Shown: piece by piece, positions 18,172 to 25,362 of the stretch
Layout: each line of letters opens with the position of its first letter
How positions within the stretch are numbered: the first letter of the stretch is position 1
Assembly: GCF_000165735.1 (NCBI RefSeq)
Contig: NZ_GL538175.1
Span: 1-32,386, forward strand
Source of the DNA: Megasphaera micronuciformis F0359
GTDB lineage: Bacteria > Bacillota > Negativicutes > Veillonellales > Megasphaeraceae
Direction of reading: 5' to 3'
Length of the DNA: 32,386 nucleotides
Translations under genes and position numbers: made by a program
The notes under the pieces: model-generated
What the model was told of the DNA's origin: nothing
Database searches by the model: none
The model's input: the letters and a program-made list of their open reading frames with translations, nothing else

Positions 18172-18221
18172 ATTGTATAAATTCGGGACAATTGAAAGTC
18201 GATAGTTATCGGTACCTAACG

Positions 18222-18249
18222 GGCAGGCTCATGAGAGCCTGCCTTTTTT
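18222..18249 (+). terminator. attenuator terminator before tyrA
   Basis: GGCAGGCTC (18222-18230), loop ATGA, GAGCCTGCC (18235-18243), then six T. It lies 50 bases after the leader stop codon and 164 bases before tyrA, so full termination would silence the operon unless it is relieved. Confidence 0.88.
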
Positions 18250-18413
18250 ATTTGATACAAGGAAAGAGCTGAAATTACGATTATGTTGTCAGTGAGGATT
18301 CTTATATATACGGGTACGGTTGCAGTCGGAAAGTTACAGACCGAGTAGAAAGCTCGGCTTTGGAGTCTTGATGCCAAAGGCCCTTTTGGTGAGAAAACCG
18401 TATAGGAGTTACT
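18250..18413 (+). other. untranslated stretch between attenuator and tyrA, no recognised gene
   Basis: About 160 bases with no convincing reading frame. It contains a small hairpin CCGAG/CTCGG and the tyrA ribosome site TAGGAG. Given the two gene remnants downstream it might be the scar of a lost first gene, for example a DAHP synthase. I tried all three forward frames and found no family motif. Confidence 0.3.
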
Positions 18414-19310
18414 ATGAGAGAAGAAGCAAAAGAATTTTTAAAAAATTTGAATATTGCCGTTATCGGCTTAGGGCTTATGGGAGGATCCTTTGCCAAACGA
18501 TTGCGTGAACGGACGAAATGCCGGATTACAGCTTTTGATTGTGAGGCTGAGACGTTGAACAAAGCCCTGGCAGACGGGGTTATCGATGCCGGCTATACGG
18601 AAGGAAACGAAGAACTGAAAAAGGCGGATCTTCTTATTGTGTGTCTGTCACGAGATAATATGCTTTCCTTTTTGCGACAAAACGCCGTATATTTAAGAGA
18701 AGGACAAACGCTGACAGATATTATAGGCATAAAGGGAAACTCCGTTGAAGCGGCGAAAAATCTTTTGCCTGATGGCGTCGATTACGTACCTGCCCATCCC
18801 ATGGCCGGACGGGAAGGCTGCGGATATGATATGTCCAGGGCCGATATCTTTGATTGTGCCAACTATATTATCGTACCGAATAAGCGTACAAGCCGTAAAG
18901 GCATAAAAATAGTGGAAAGCCTGGCAAAGGCTCTGGGATGTTCTCACATCCCCGTCGTAACGACTAAAGAACATGACCGGAGAATTGCTTATACGAGTTG
19001 TCTTCCCCACGTGTTGGCGACGGCCTTGGTCAACAGTCCGTCTATGGACGGGCGTATGGGCCGATTTATTGCCGGCAGCTTTAAGGATGCCACTCGTGTT
19101 GCCGATATTAATGCCGCTCTATGGGCACGCCTTCTCTTAGCCGATAAAAAAGCGCTGTTACAGGAAATAGATCGCTTTAAAGAAGCTCTGGATAAGGTAG
19201 AAGAGAGCCTTTTACAAGGTGACAAAGAAGGACTGGAAGAATTTTTAAAAGAAGCGGGAACACGAAGAAGAGAAATGATTCGTGAATACCGTAAAGGTCA
19301 ACATGAATAA
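18414..19310 (+). CDS. tyrA: prephenate dehydrogenase
   Basis: NAD(P)-dependent oxidative decarboxylation of prephenate to 4-hydroxyphenylpyruvate, the tyrosine branch. The Rossmann motif is IGLGLMGGSFAKRL (about 17-30). The catalytic His lies in VPAHPMAGREGCGY, and the helical C-terminal domain has GSFKDATRVADINAALW. 298 residues is normal for a domain without ACT or chorismate mutase. Its last 29 bases overlap the aroB remnant in another frame. It is the first intact enzyme gene behind the attenuator. Confidence 0.92.
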   Translation: MREEAKEFLKNLNIAVIGLGLMGGSFAKRLRERTKCRITAFDCEAETLNKALADGVIDAGYTEGNEELKKADLLIVCLSRDNMLSFLRQNAVYLREGQTLTDIIGIKGNSVEAAKNLLPDGVDYVPAHPMAGREGCGYDMSRADIFDCANYIIVPNKRTSRKGIKIVESLAKALGCSHIPVVTTKEHDRRIAYTSCLPHVLATALVNSPSMDGRMGRFIAGSFKDATRVADINAALWARLLLADKKALLQEIDRFKEALDKVEESLLQGDKEGLEEFLKEAGTRRREMIREYRKGQHE

Positions 19311-19415
19311 TAAATCGTATCGGATCTGTTACGGACCGGGACCGGTGAACGCTTTTAAGCAGAAAGGCGGACTTTTCGAAGTAAACAGGTGTACGACCTG
19401 TACAAATCGTCATAA
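19282..19415 (+). pseudogene. aroB: aroB remnant (3-dehydroquinate synthase), internal deletion
   Basis: From GTG 19282, overlapping the end of tyrA, the frame reads NTVKVNMNNKSYRICYGPG. This matches the usual start of AroB (pattern TVxVxL-x-SYxIxxGxG). After about 20 residues the similarity stops. A second frame ending at TAA 19413-19415 (KQVYDLYKSS) just before the aroA ribosome site could be the old C-terminus. AroB normally has about 350 residues; here at most 130 bp remain. The catalytic core is gone, so no DHQ synthase is made from this locus. aroA still has a G-rich site before its ATG. Confidence 0.72.
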
Positions 19416-19429
19416 AAGGGGCACATGGC

Positions 19430-20713
19430 ATGAATTTAGTATTGACACCGAAAAAATTGAGCGGCATTTTAGCTGTGCCGTCATCTAAAAGTGCAGGGCA
19501 CAGAGAGTTGATTTGTGCGGCACTGGCAGACGGCAAAAGCTTGGTAAAAAATATAACTCCTTCCGAAGATTTGGAAGCTACGTGTCGAGTTCTTCAAGCG
19601 TTCGGTGCGACTGTTGAAACGGTGTCGCATGAAGACGGTCGCCTGACCGTTGCCGTAACGGGCGGATTAAGGCCGCAGACAGGATCACTTAGGGCAGATT
19701 GCGGCGAATCCGGTTCGACCGTGCGTTTTCTCATTCCCGTCGGCTTGTTGACGGGAATGAAGATTACCTATACTGGACGAGGTCGCCTGCCCGAGCGGCC
19801 GTTGGATCCATTTTTGAATATTTTCGACAACAAGAAAATTGCTTATACAAAGGGGAAAGATTCCTTGCCGCTCACTGTAAAAGGACGATTAAAAGGGGGT
19901 ATTTACGAACTTCCTGGAAATGTTAGTTCTCAGTTTTTTACGGGGTTATTGATGGCGCTGCCCCTTTTGCCGGATGATTCGGTATTGCAAAGTACGACGG
20001 TAGTAGAGTCGGAAAGTTATATCAACATTACTTTAGACTGCCTGCGACGGCATGGTATATATGTAGAAAAAGAGCGTGACGGGTTATATCTTATTCGCGG
20101 TCGGCAAGCTTATCGTACCGGTGAATACCCGGTAGAAGGAGACTTTTCACAAGCCGCCTTTTGGCTCGTCGGCGGCATTATCGGCGATACTGTCGAATTA
20201 AAAGGCTTAAGCAATAATTCGACTCAAGGCGACAGAACTGTCGTATCCTTCATCGAGTCCATGCGCGGACGCATTGAACGAAGCGGCAGTGTGTTACGGG
20301 CCGTACCGTCTCGGACAACGGGACTGACGATTGACGTGAAAGACTGCCCGGACTTGGTGCCGGCTCTGGCTGTTCTGGGAACCTTCAGTCAGGGTATAAC
20401 GAGGATTGTTAACGGGGCGAGAGTGCGGCTTAAGGAATGCGACAGGATTCACGCCATGACTCACGAGTTGAACTCCATAGGCGCAAAGGTGCGAGAAACC
20501 GGGGACGGATTGATTATTGAAGGCGTTTCTTCCCTGACAGGCGGGCGCGTACAGGCGTGGAATGACCATCGCATTGCCATGGCCTTGGCCATGGCTTCAC
20601 AGAGATGTACCGGTAAATTGACTATTGAAGGGGCCGAGTGCGTACGCAAGTCCTATCCTTCTTTTTGGCAAGACTTTGCACATATGGGCGGCATAGCCGT
20701 AGAGGAGACTTAA
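19430..20713 (+). CDS. aroA: 3-phosphoshikimate 1-carboxyvinyltransferase (EPSP synthase)
   Basis: Transfers enolpyruvate from PEP to shikimate-3-phosphate. Motifs seen are VPSSKSAGHRELICAALADG at the N-terminus (Lys/Ser substrate site), DCGESGSTVRFLIPV, SSQFFTGLLMALPL, VEGDFSQAAFWLVGG, RLKECDRIHAM and WNDHRIAMALAMA. 427 residues is standard, and the protein is intact. It is two bases from aroC, so the pair is probably coupled. Confidence 0.96.
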   Translation: MNLVLTPKKLSGILAVPSSKSAGHRELICAALADGKSLVKNITPSEDLEATCRVLQAFGATVETVSHEDGRLTVAVTGGLRPQTGSLRADCGESGSTVRFLIPVGLLTGMKITYTGRGRLPERPLDPFLNIFDNKKIAYTKGKDSLPLTVKGRLKGGIYELPGNVSSQFFTGLLMALPLLPDDSVLQSTTVVESESYINITLDCLRRHGIYVEKERDGLYLIRGRQAYRTGEYPVEGDFSQAAFWLVGGIIGDTVELKGLSNNSTQGDRTVVSFIESMRGRIERSGSVLRAVPSRTTGLTIDVKDCPDLVPALAVLGTFSQGITRIVNGARVRLKECDRIHAMTHELNSIGAKVRETGDGLIIEGVSSLTGGRVQAWNDHRIAMALAMASQRCTGKLTIEGAECVRKSYPSFWQDFAHMGGIAVEET

Positions 20714-20714
20714 G

Positions 20715-21803
20715 ATGAATACAATAGGGCATAATTTAAAATTGACCGTATACGGCGAATCACACGGTAAATCTATAGGAGCCGTATTGGATGGATTGCC
20801 GTCGGGGGAATACCTTGACTGGGATGAGGTAAAAAAAGAAATGGCACGACGGGCTCCGGGAAAAAATACCTTGTCTACATCGCGGAAAGAAGGCGATGTC
20901 TTTGATGTACAGAGCGGTTATTTTAATGATGCTACGACGGGAACACCGCTGGCCGTTATGATAGAAAACACGAATACCCGGTCTGAGGATTATGACGAGT
21001 TACGACATCTCATGAGACCGGGGCATGCCGACTACACGGGCAAAGTACGCTATGACGGGTACAATGACTATCGCGGCGGCGGGCACTTTTCAGGTCGATT
21101 GACGGCCCCCTTGGTCTTTGCCGGAGCGGTAGCTTCGCAAATTTTGGCGCGACGGGGAATCTACGTGGGCTCTCATATTCTGCAGATTCATGACGTCCAG
21201 GATCGACCTTTTAATCCCGTACATGAAGAGTTAAGTCTCCTTCTTTTTTTAAAGAACATGACCTTGCCTCTTTTGGATGAAACCCGAACCGAAGCGATGG
21301 AAGAAGCGGTTGCCGTAGCCAAGAGCCGTCAGGATTCCGTCGGCGGTATTATTGAAGGCATTGTGACGGGTATGCCGGCCGGGTACGGCGATCCGCTTTT
21401 TGACTCCGTTGAAAGTCGGCTGGCACAAATGCTGTTCTCCGTTCCGGCTGTTAAGGGGATTGAATTCGGCGACGGATTTGCCCTGGCTGCCATGACGGGA
21501 TCTGAAAGTAATGATTCCTTTTATTATGATAAGGACGGGACGGTCAAGACACGGACCAACCATAACGGCGGCATTAACGGCGGTATTACGAACGGTATGC
21601 CCCTTGTTTTTCGGACCGTTATTAAAGCTACGGCATCTATCGGACAGGAACAGCAGACCGTCGATACGGATTCGGGAAAGGACACGACTCTCATCATCAA
21701 AGGGCGGCACGATCCTTGTATCGTCCAACGGGCCGTATCGGTTATCGAAGCGGCTACCGCTTGGACCGTTCTCGATATATTACTGACTCGGGGAGACTTA
21801 TAA
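20715..21803 (+). CDS. aroC: chorismate synthase
   Basis: FMN-dependent elimination of phosphate from EPSP to give chorismate. Motifs are YGESHGKSIGAVLDGLPSG, MRPGHADYTGKVRY, YRGGGHFSGRLTAPLVFAGA and NHNGGINGGITNGMPLVFR, followed by RHDPCIVQRAVSVIEA. 362 residues is normal and all signature blocks are intact. It is followed after one base by the pheA remnant. Confidence 0.96.
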   Translation: MNTIGHNLKLTVYGESHGKSIGAVLDGLPSGEYLDWDEVKKEMARRAPGKNTLSTSRKEGDVFDVQSGYFNDATTGTPLAVMIENTNTRSEDYDELRHLMRPGHADYTGKVRYDGYNDYRGGGHFSGRLTAPLVFAGAVASQILARRGIYVGSHILQIHDVQDRPFNPVHEELSLLLFLKNMTLPLLDETRTEAMEEAVAVAKSRQDSVGGIIEGIVTGMPAGYGDPLFDSVESRLAQMLFSVPAVKGIEFGDGFALAAMTGSESNDSFYYDKDGTVKTRTNHNGGINGGITNGMPLVFRTVIKATASIGQEQQTVDTDSGKDTTLIIKGRHDPCIVQRAVSVIEAATAWTVLDILLTRGDL

Positions 21804-21804
21804 G

Positions 21805-22180
21805 ATGAGTGTACAAAAGAGAGAAAAGATCGCTTGTTTCGGGGTTCCCGGGTCATATAGCCACGAATTATACACGTTTCGTCGTCATATCCAAGGATGT
21901 CTTACCACATCAGGGAGACAAGATGACCCTGGTTATTATTACGGAACACGTACCGGGAGCCCTGTATAAGGCTTTGGGATACTTTTATCATTCAGGTATG
22001 AATATGACTCACTTAGAGTCGCGACCTATACCGGGAAAACCTTTTGAATACTCGTTTCATATTGACGTGACGGGAGACCTCGACTCGGCGGTGTGTAAAA
22101 AGGCTTTGGGAAAATTAGAGGGACAATGTAAATACTTTAACATCCTGGGAACCTACCGGGCCGCCGAGAACAGATTATGA
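21805..22180 (+). pseudogene. pheA: pheA remnant (prephenate dehydratase): N-terminal tip joined out of frame to the ACT domain
   Basis: From ATG 21805 the frame reads KIACFGVPGSYSHE, the usual start of prephenate dehydratase. At about 21868 similarity jumps to the +1 frame: TNYTRFVVISK, the end of the catalytic domain (TRF motif), followed by an intact ACT domain (PGALYKALGYF, then MNMTHLESRPIPGKP and EYSFHID) to TGA 22180. About 150 residues of catalytic core are missing and the frame is shifted, so the enzyme is dead. ATG 21923 has GGGAG five bases upstream and could express a free ACT domain of about 85 residues. Confidence 0.8.
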
Positions 22181-22333
22181 CCTTCCATCCGTTCATATTA
22201 ATCTCAATGCCGGCATGTCAGACAGCCGTATATGCTGGTTACTCGGGTCGTAGGAAAGCGGAAATCCGTTCGGAACGAAATATGGGACGTTCCGTAATCT
22301 CAGCATAGTAAAAAAGACGGAGGATTTTATATC
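22181..22333 (+). other. gap between pheA remnant and aroK with an inverted repeat
   Basis: No reading frame is recognised. CGGAACG (22271-22277) and CGTTCCG (22288-22294) form a 7-bp stem around ten bases, without a T-run. The aroK ribosome site ACGGAGG follows. The repeat may be a processing or binding site, or debris of the decayed region. Confidence 0.3.
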
Positions 22334-22849
22334 ATGGAAAATCATAATATTGTTATTATCGGTATGCCCGGAAGCGGTAAGACGACATTCGGGACCGCAT
22401 TGGCAGAAGCTCTGGGGCGCGATTTTTACGACGCCGATACCTATTTGGAAACCAGTGAAGGCCGAACTATCAAAGAGTTGTTTGCCGTCAGTGAAGATTG
22501 TTTTCGAGATGCGGAAACCCGTACGGCCCGTGCCTTGGGGAGTAAAAAGGGTGTCGTTATAGCCACGGGCGGCGGCGTTATTAAAAGGCGGGAAAATATT
22601 GATATTTACAAGGAAAACGGAATTATCATTTTCCTTGACCGGGCCCCGGAGGATATTGTTACCGATGTAGATGTATCGACCCGTCCCTTACTCAAAGACG
22701 GACCGTCTAGAGTCTTTGACCTGTACAGAGAGCGCATTGATACTTATCGTTCATCGGCAGACTATCGTATGGCTAATGATGAGAGTATTGAACATGTATT
22801 GGAACATTTGGAGCGTCTTGTAAAGGAACTGTTGGAAAAAAGAATCTGA
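22334..22849 (+). CDS. aroK: shikimate kinase
   Basis: Phosphorylates shikimate at O3 with ATP. The P-loop is GMPGSGKTT (about 10-18), followed by the shikimate-site DADTYLE, the GGG motif in ATGGGVIKR and the lid arginine in STRPLL. 171 residues is typical. It is the last gene of the aromatic operon. Together with aroA and aroC it takes shikimate to chorismate, so the operon still supports the whole lower pathway although aroB and pheA are broken. Confidence 0.93.
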   Translation: MENHNIVIIGMPGSGKTTFGTALAEALGRDFYDADTYLETSEGRTIKELFAVSEDCFRDAETRTARALGSKKGVVIATGGGVIKRRENIDIYKENGIIIFLDRAPEDIVTDVDVSTRPLLKDGPSRVFDLYRERIDTYRSSADYRMANDESIEHVLEHLERLVKELLEKRI

Positions 22850-22854
22850 AAATA

Positions 22855-22883
22855 TTGTACTAAATCGGAACAATGTATATAAT
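22855..22883 (+). promoter_or_regulatory. promoter of the ACS-type MFS gene
   Basis: TTGTAC (22855-22860), 17-bp spacer, TATAAT (22878-22883), starting six bases after the aroK stop. The permease can thus be expressed apart from the attenuated operon. Confidence 0.75.
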
Positions 22884-22935
22884 GGGTTCAGTATTTATGA
22901 AATCGGTAGTATTTTAGTTAGGGGGGAAGCCCTTT

Positions 22936-24237
22936 ATGGGTGAAGAGTTAAATAAGGCCGTTACGGCAAAGAAAACCAAGAAGCGATGGTTTATGCTTTT
23001 TCTGCTGTTTATTTTAACAGCTATAAACTATTTGGATCGCACCAATATGGCTGTAGCGGCACCCAGTATGAGTAGTGATTTGGGGTTTGATGCGGCTACA
23101 ATGGGGCTTCTTTTTTCCGCCTTTGCCTGGTCATACGGGTTGATGCAGATTCCCGGCGGCTGGCTTTTGGAATGCTTCGGGTCGCGAGTATCTTACACGG
23201 TCTCTTTGTTCTTATGGTCCGCTTTTACGGTGGCTATGGGGTTCGGCAAGAGCTTTGCGTCACTATTCGGTATTCGTCTCGCCATCGGAGCAGCCGAGGC
23301 TCCGGCCTTTCCCACGAACAGTCGTGTGGTAGCGGCTTGGTTTCCCGATAAGGAGCGGGCGACGGCCACGTCAATTTATACGGCCGGTGAATTTATCGGA
23401 CTTGCTTTTTTAACACCCGTTCTTTTTTGGGTTCTGGAAAACTACGGATGGCAGGAAATCTTCTATCTCACCGGCGGCATCGGAATTATGGCTTGCTTGG
23501 GTTGGCATTATTTATATCGAGATCCTGCCGAATGCACCGATGTCAATCAAGGGGAGTTGGATTATATTCGTGAAGGTGGCGGGTTAGCGGAAAAAGCGGG
23601 AGCCACGCGCTCTATTACGCGTCGTCAAATTACGGAACTTTTCAAACATCGTCAGCTCATCGGCGTATACATAGGGCAGTTTGCCAATACAAGTACCATG
23701 TATTTCTTTTTAACCTGGTTTCCTACGTATCTTATTGTGGCGAAACAGATGCCTATGCTGAAGGCCGGTATTTATGCGGTCATTCCTTACATAGGGGCCT
23801 TGTGCGGCGTCTTGTTGGGAGGGCGTTGGTCCGATTGGATGTTACAACGCGGGGCATCTTTATCAAAGGCCAGGAAGATTCCCGTTATTTTCGGACTCCT
23901 GTGTTCCATGACCATTATGGCGGCAAACTACGTAGACTCCTTTCATGAGGTCATTGCCATTATGACTCTGGCTTTCTTCGGACAAGGGATGGCGGCCATT
24001 GTTTGGAGTACCGTCGGTGATATGGCACCCGCCGATTCAGTCGGCTTGGCCGGCGGAGTTTTCAATTTTATCGGCAATCTGGCAGGCATTATAACGCCCA
24101 TTGCTATCGGCATTATAGTCCAGGCTACGGGATCCTTTGTAGGGGCTATGCTTTTCATCGGATGCGTAGCGGCTGTAGGAGTTTTTTCCTTCATCTTTAT
24201 TGTCGGAGATATTCATCGCATAGAAGTAAAAGAATAA
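22936..24237 (+). CDS. MFS permease, anion:cation symporter (ACS)-type
   Basis: 433-residue inner-membrane carrier with about 12 predicted spans. INYLDRTNMAVAAPSM after span 1 and the GGWLLECFGSR loop are typical of the ACS family, whose characterised members (DgoT, GudP and hexuronate carriers) bring in sugar acids and other organic anions with protons. The substrate is not readable from sequence. Its position directly behind aroK makes quinate, shikimate or a related hydroxy-acid a reasonable guess. AGGGGGGAAG precedes the ATG. A stem-loop follows the stop. Confidence 0.88.
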   Translation: MGEELNKAVTAKKTKKRWFMLFLLFILTAINYLDRTNMAVAAPSMSSDLGFDAATMGLLFSAFAWSYGLMQIPGGWLLECFGSRVSYTVSLFLWSAFTVAMGFGKSFASLFGIRLAIGAAEAPAFPTNSRVVAAWFPDKERATATSIYTAGEFIGLAFLTPVLFWVLENYGWQEIFYLTGGIGIMACLGWHYLYRDPAECTDVNQGELDYIREGGGLAEKAGATRSITRRQITELFKHRQLIGVYIGQFANTSTMYFFLTWFPTYLIVAKQMPMLKAGIYAVIPYIGALCGVLLGGRWSDWMLQRGASLSKARKIPVIFGLLCSMTIMAANYVDSFHEVIAIMTLAFFGQGMAAIVWSTVGDMAPADSVGLAGGVFNFIGNLAGIITPIAIGIIVQATGSFVGAMLFIGCVAAVGVFSFIFIVGDIHRIEVKE

Positions 24238-24248
24238 TAATTTCATTA

Positions 24249-24288
24249 TACAAAGGCGGTGCACATCATTTTGTGTACCGCCTTTGTA
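24249..24288 (+). terminator. long stem-loop after the MFS gene
   Basis: TACAAAGGCGGT (24249-24260) pairs with ACCGCCTTTGTA (24277-24288), with an inner GCACA/TGTGT extension. There is no T-tract after it, so it may be a weak terminator or an RNA 3' end stabiliser. Confidence 0.6.
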
Positions 24289-24318
24289 ACTGTAAAGTAA
24301 CAAGATTCTGTCAATTAT

Positions 24319-24347
24319 TTGTTAAATGAAACTACCTGTGCCATAAT
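24319..24347 (+). promoter_or_regulatory. promoter of the unknown membrane-anchored protein gene
   Basis: TTGTTA (24319-24324), 17-bp spacer ending TGTGC, CATAAT (24342-24347). This combines a fair -35 with an extended -10. Confidence 0.6.
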
Positions 24348-24413
24348 AAAGAAAAGGTAGCATAGCCTGATAAGGAAAAAGGATATGCAAAACTTTGGTG
24401 AGGCGAAGTGATT

Positions 24414-25310
24414 ATGAGCTTATTATTTTTAAGCCATTGTATTCGTAGGCTCTTGAGGTCAAGGTCTGCTGTTGTAAGCCTTGTTTGCGTAAGTATTTTA
24501 TGTGCAGTTGCGGGAGCTTATACGACATACAGGAATATAGAGTACGGGCAAGCGAATAAAGAAGTAATTGACAGGGTGGCATTGGCGAATGAAGGCTTTG
24601 CCGCGGACCTTACGCGGCTGGCCTCTGATTCCTCAGCTGATGAAAACGGGTGCATTTACGACGATATGGAGGTACATCGCCGTGAACTGACGGTAGTAGT
24701 ACGTGAGTACAGAGAAAGTCCGGATAGAGCGGATGATGAAGAAAAAAGTAAGAAAATAGCACAGTTTCTGAAAGCGGAAGAAGAGATATACGACCGCACC
24801 CTGCATATCGTAAAGATGTCTCCGACAGATTTTAACGTCGATAGGCAAACGGAAGAAGTGCGGTTGCAAGAATCTGTAGACAAGCTGTTAGAAACGGCTA
24901 GAGATTTGAGCGTTACGAAGGATCAGTACCGGCAAATTATCACTTTTTCGGAAGCCGTCAAGGCGTTAAAGGCTTATAAGACCCATGAAGGCAGACGACA
25001 GAATGCAGTCAAGGCGGAAGAAACGATGCAAGCCTTTGCTTCGTATATTAAAAGCAAGTCCTATTACGAGGCCTATCGGCTTTTGTCGCCGGCCGCTATG
25101 AGAAAGGTCCCCTTTACGAATTGGGTCGGTACATACGGCAACAGCCGGTACGGCTACCTGACGAAGTTACAAAGTCGACCGGACGGTAAGGATGCGGTTA
25201 TTCTGACCTATGCGATAGGGCCGGATAAGGGAGAAGGAAAGAAGGACATAACGGTACGGCTCGTTCAGGTAGATACAAAGTGGCTTATTGACAGTATTGA
25301 TGAAGAATAA
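24414..25310 (+). CDS. membrane-anchored protein of unknown function with a possible NTF2-like C-terminal domain
   Basis: About 298 residues. One N-terminal transmembrane helix (about 18-37) is followed by a charged helical middle (about 45-195, rich in Glu/Lys/Arg, likely coiled coil). A compact C-terminal domain (about 205-298) begins with AFASYIKSKSYYEAYRLLSP and ends with VRLVQVDTKWLIDSID, a pattern seen in NTF2-like/DUF4878-type domains. That reading is an inference. The protein should be anchored with its bulk outside the cytoplasm. The start is uncertain: GTG 24408 or ATG 24414. It forms its own unit, with a promoter upstream and a bidirectional terminator after it. Confidence 0.7.
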   Translation: MSLLFLSHCIRRLLRSRSAVVSLVCVSILCAVAGAYTTYRNIEYGQANKEVIDRVALANEGFAADLTRLASDSSADENGCIYDDMEVHRRELTVVVREYRESPDRADDEEKSKKIAQFLKAEEEIYDRTLHIVKMSPTDFNVDRQTEEVRLQESVDKLLETARDLSVTKDQYRQIITFSEAVKALKAYKTHEGRRQNAVKAEETMQAFASYIKSKSYYEAYRLLSPAAMRKVPFTNWVGTYGNSRYGYLTKLQSRPDGKDAVILTYAIGPDKGEGKKDITVRLVQVDTKWLIDSIDEE

Positions 25311-25321
25311 TCTACAAGGAC

Positions 25322-25355
25322 AAAAAAAAGACGCTGCAAGCAGCGTCTTTTTTTT
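25322..25355. terminator. bidirectional terminator between the unknown gene and aroD
   Basis: GACGCTG (25330-25336) pairs with CAGCGTC (25341-25347), flanked by eight A and eight T. It can stop the plus-strand gene and the minus-strand aroD operon, whose last stop is at 25363. Confidence 0.9.
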
Positions 25356-25362
25356 GTACAGC

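Noticed and set aside
18195-18230. T-box riboswitch in the tyrA leader, suggested by GGTACC at 18211-18216 and the about 250-base length
   Set aside because: The conserved T-box core (AGGGTGG-ACCGCG) is absent. The leader carries a well-formed ORF with a ribosome site and clustered aromatic codons, which explains the region better.
18320-18508. 62-codon plus-strand frame running into tyrA as a possible lost gene end
   Set aside because: It overlaps tyrA by 95 bases in another frame and shows no family pattern, so I list the region only as a possible scar.
18302-18562. 86-codon minus-strand frame across the start of tyrA
   Set aside because: It overlaps the tyrA start and its upstream region, with no ribosome site or known motif.
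21249-21728. 159-codon open frame antisense to aroC
   Set aside because: aroC is intact with all motifs; the antisense frame has no start context and no recognisable domain.
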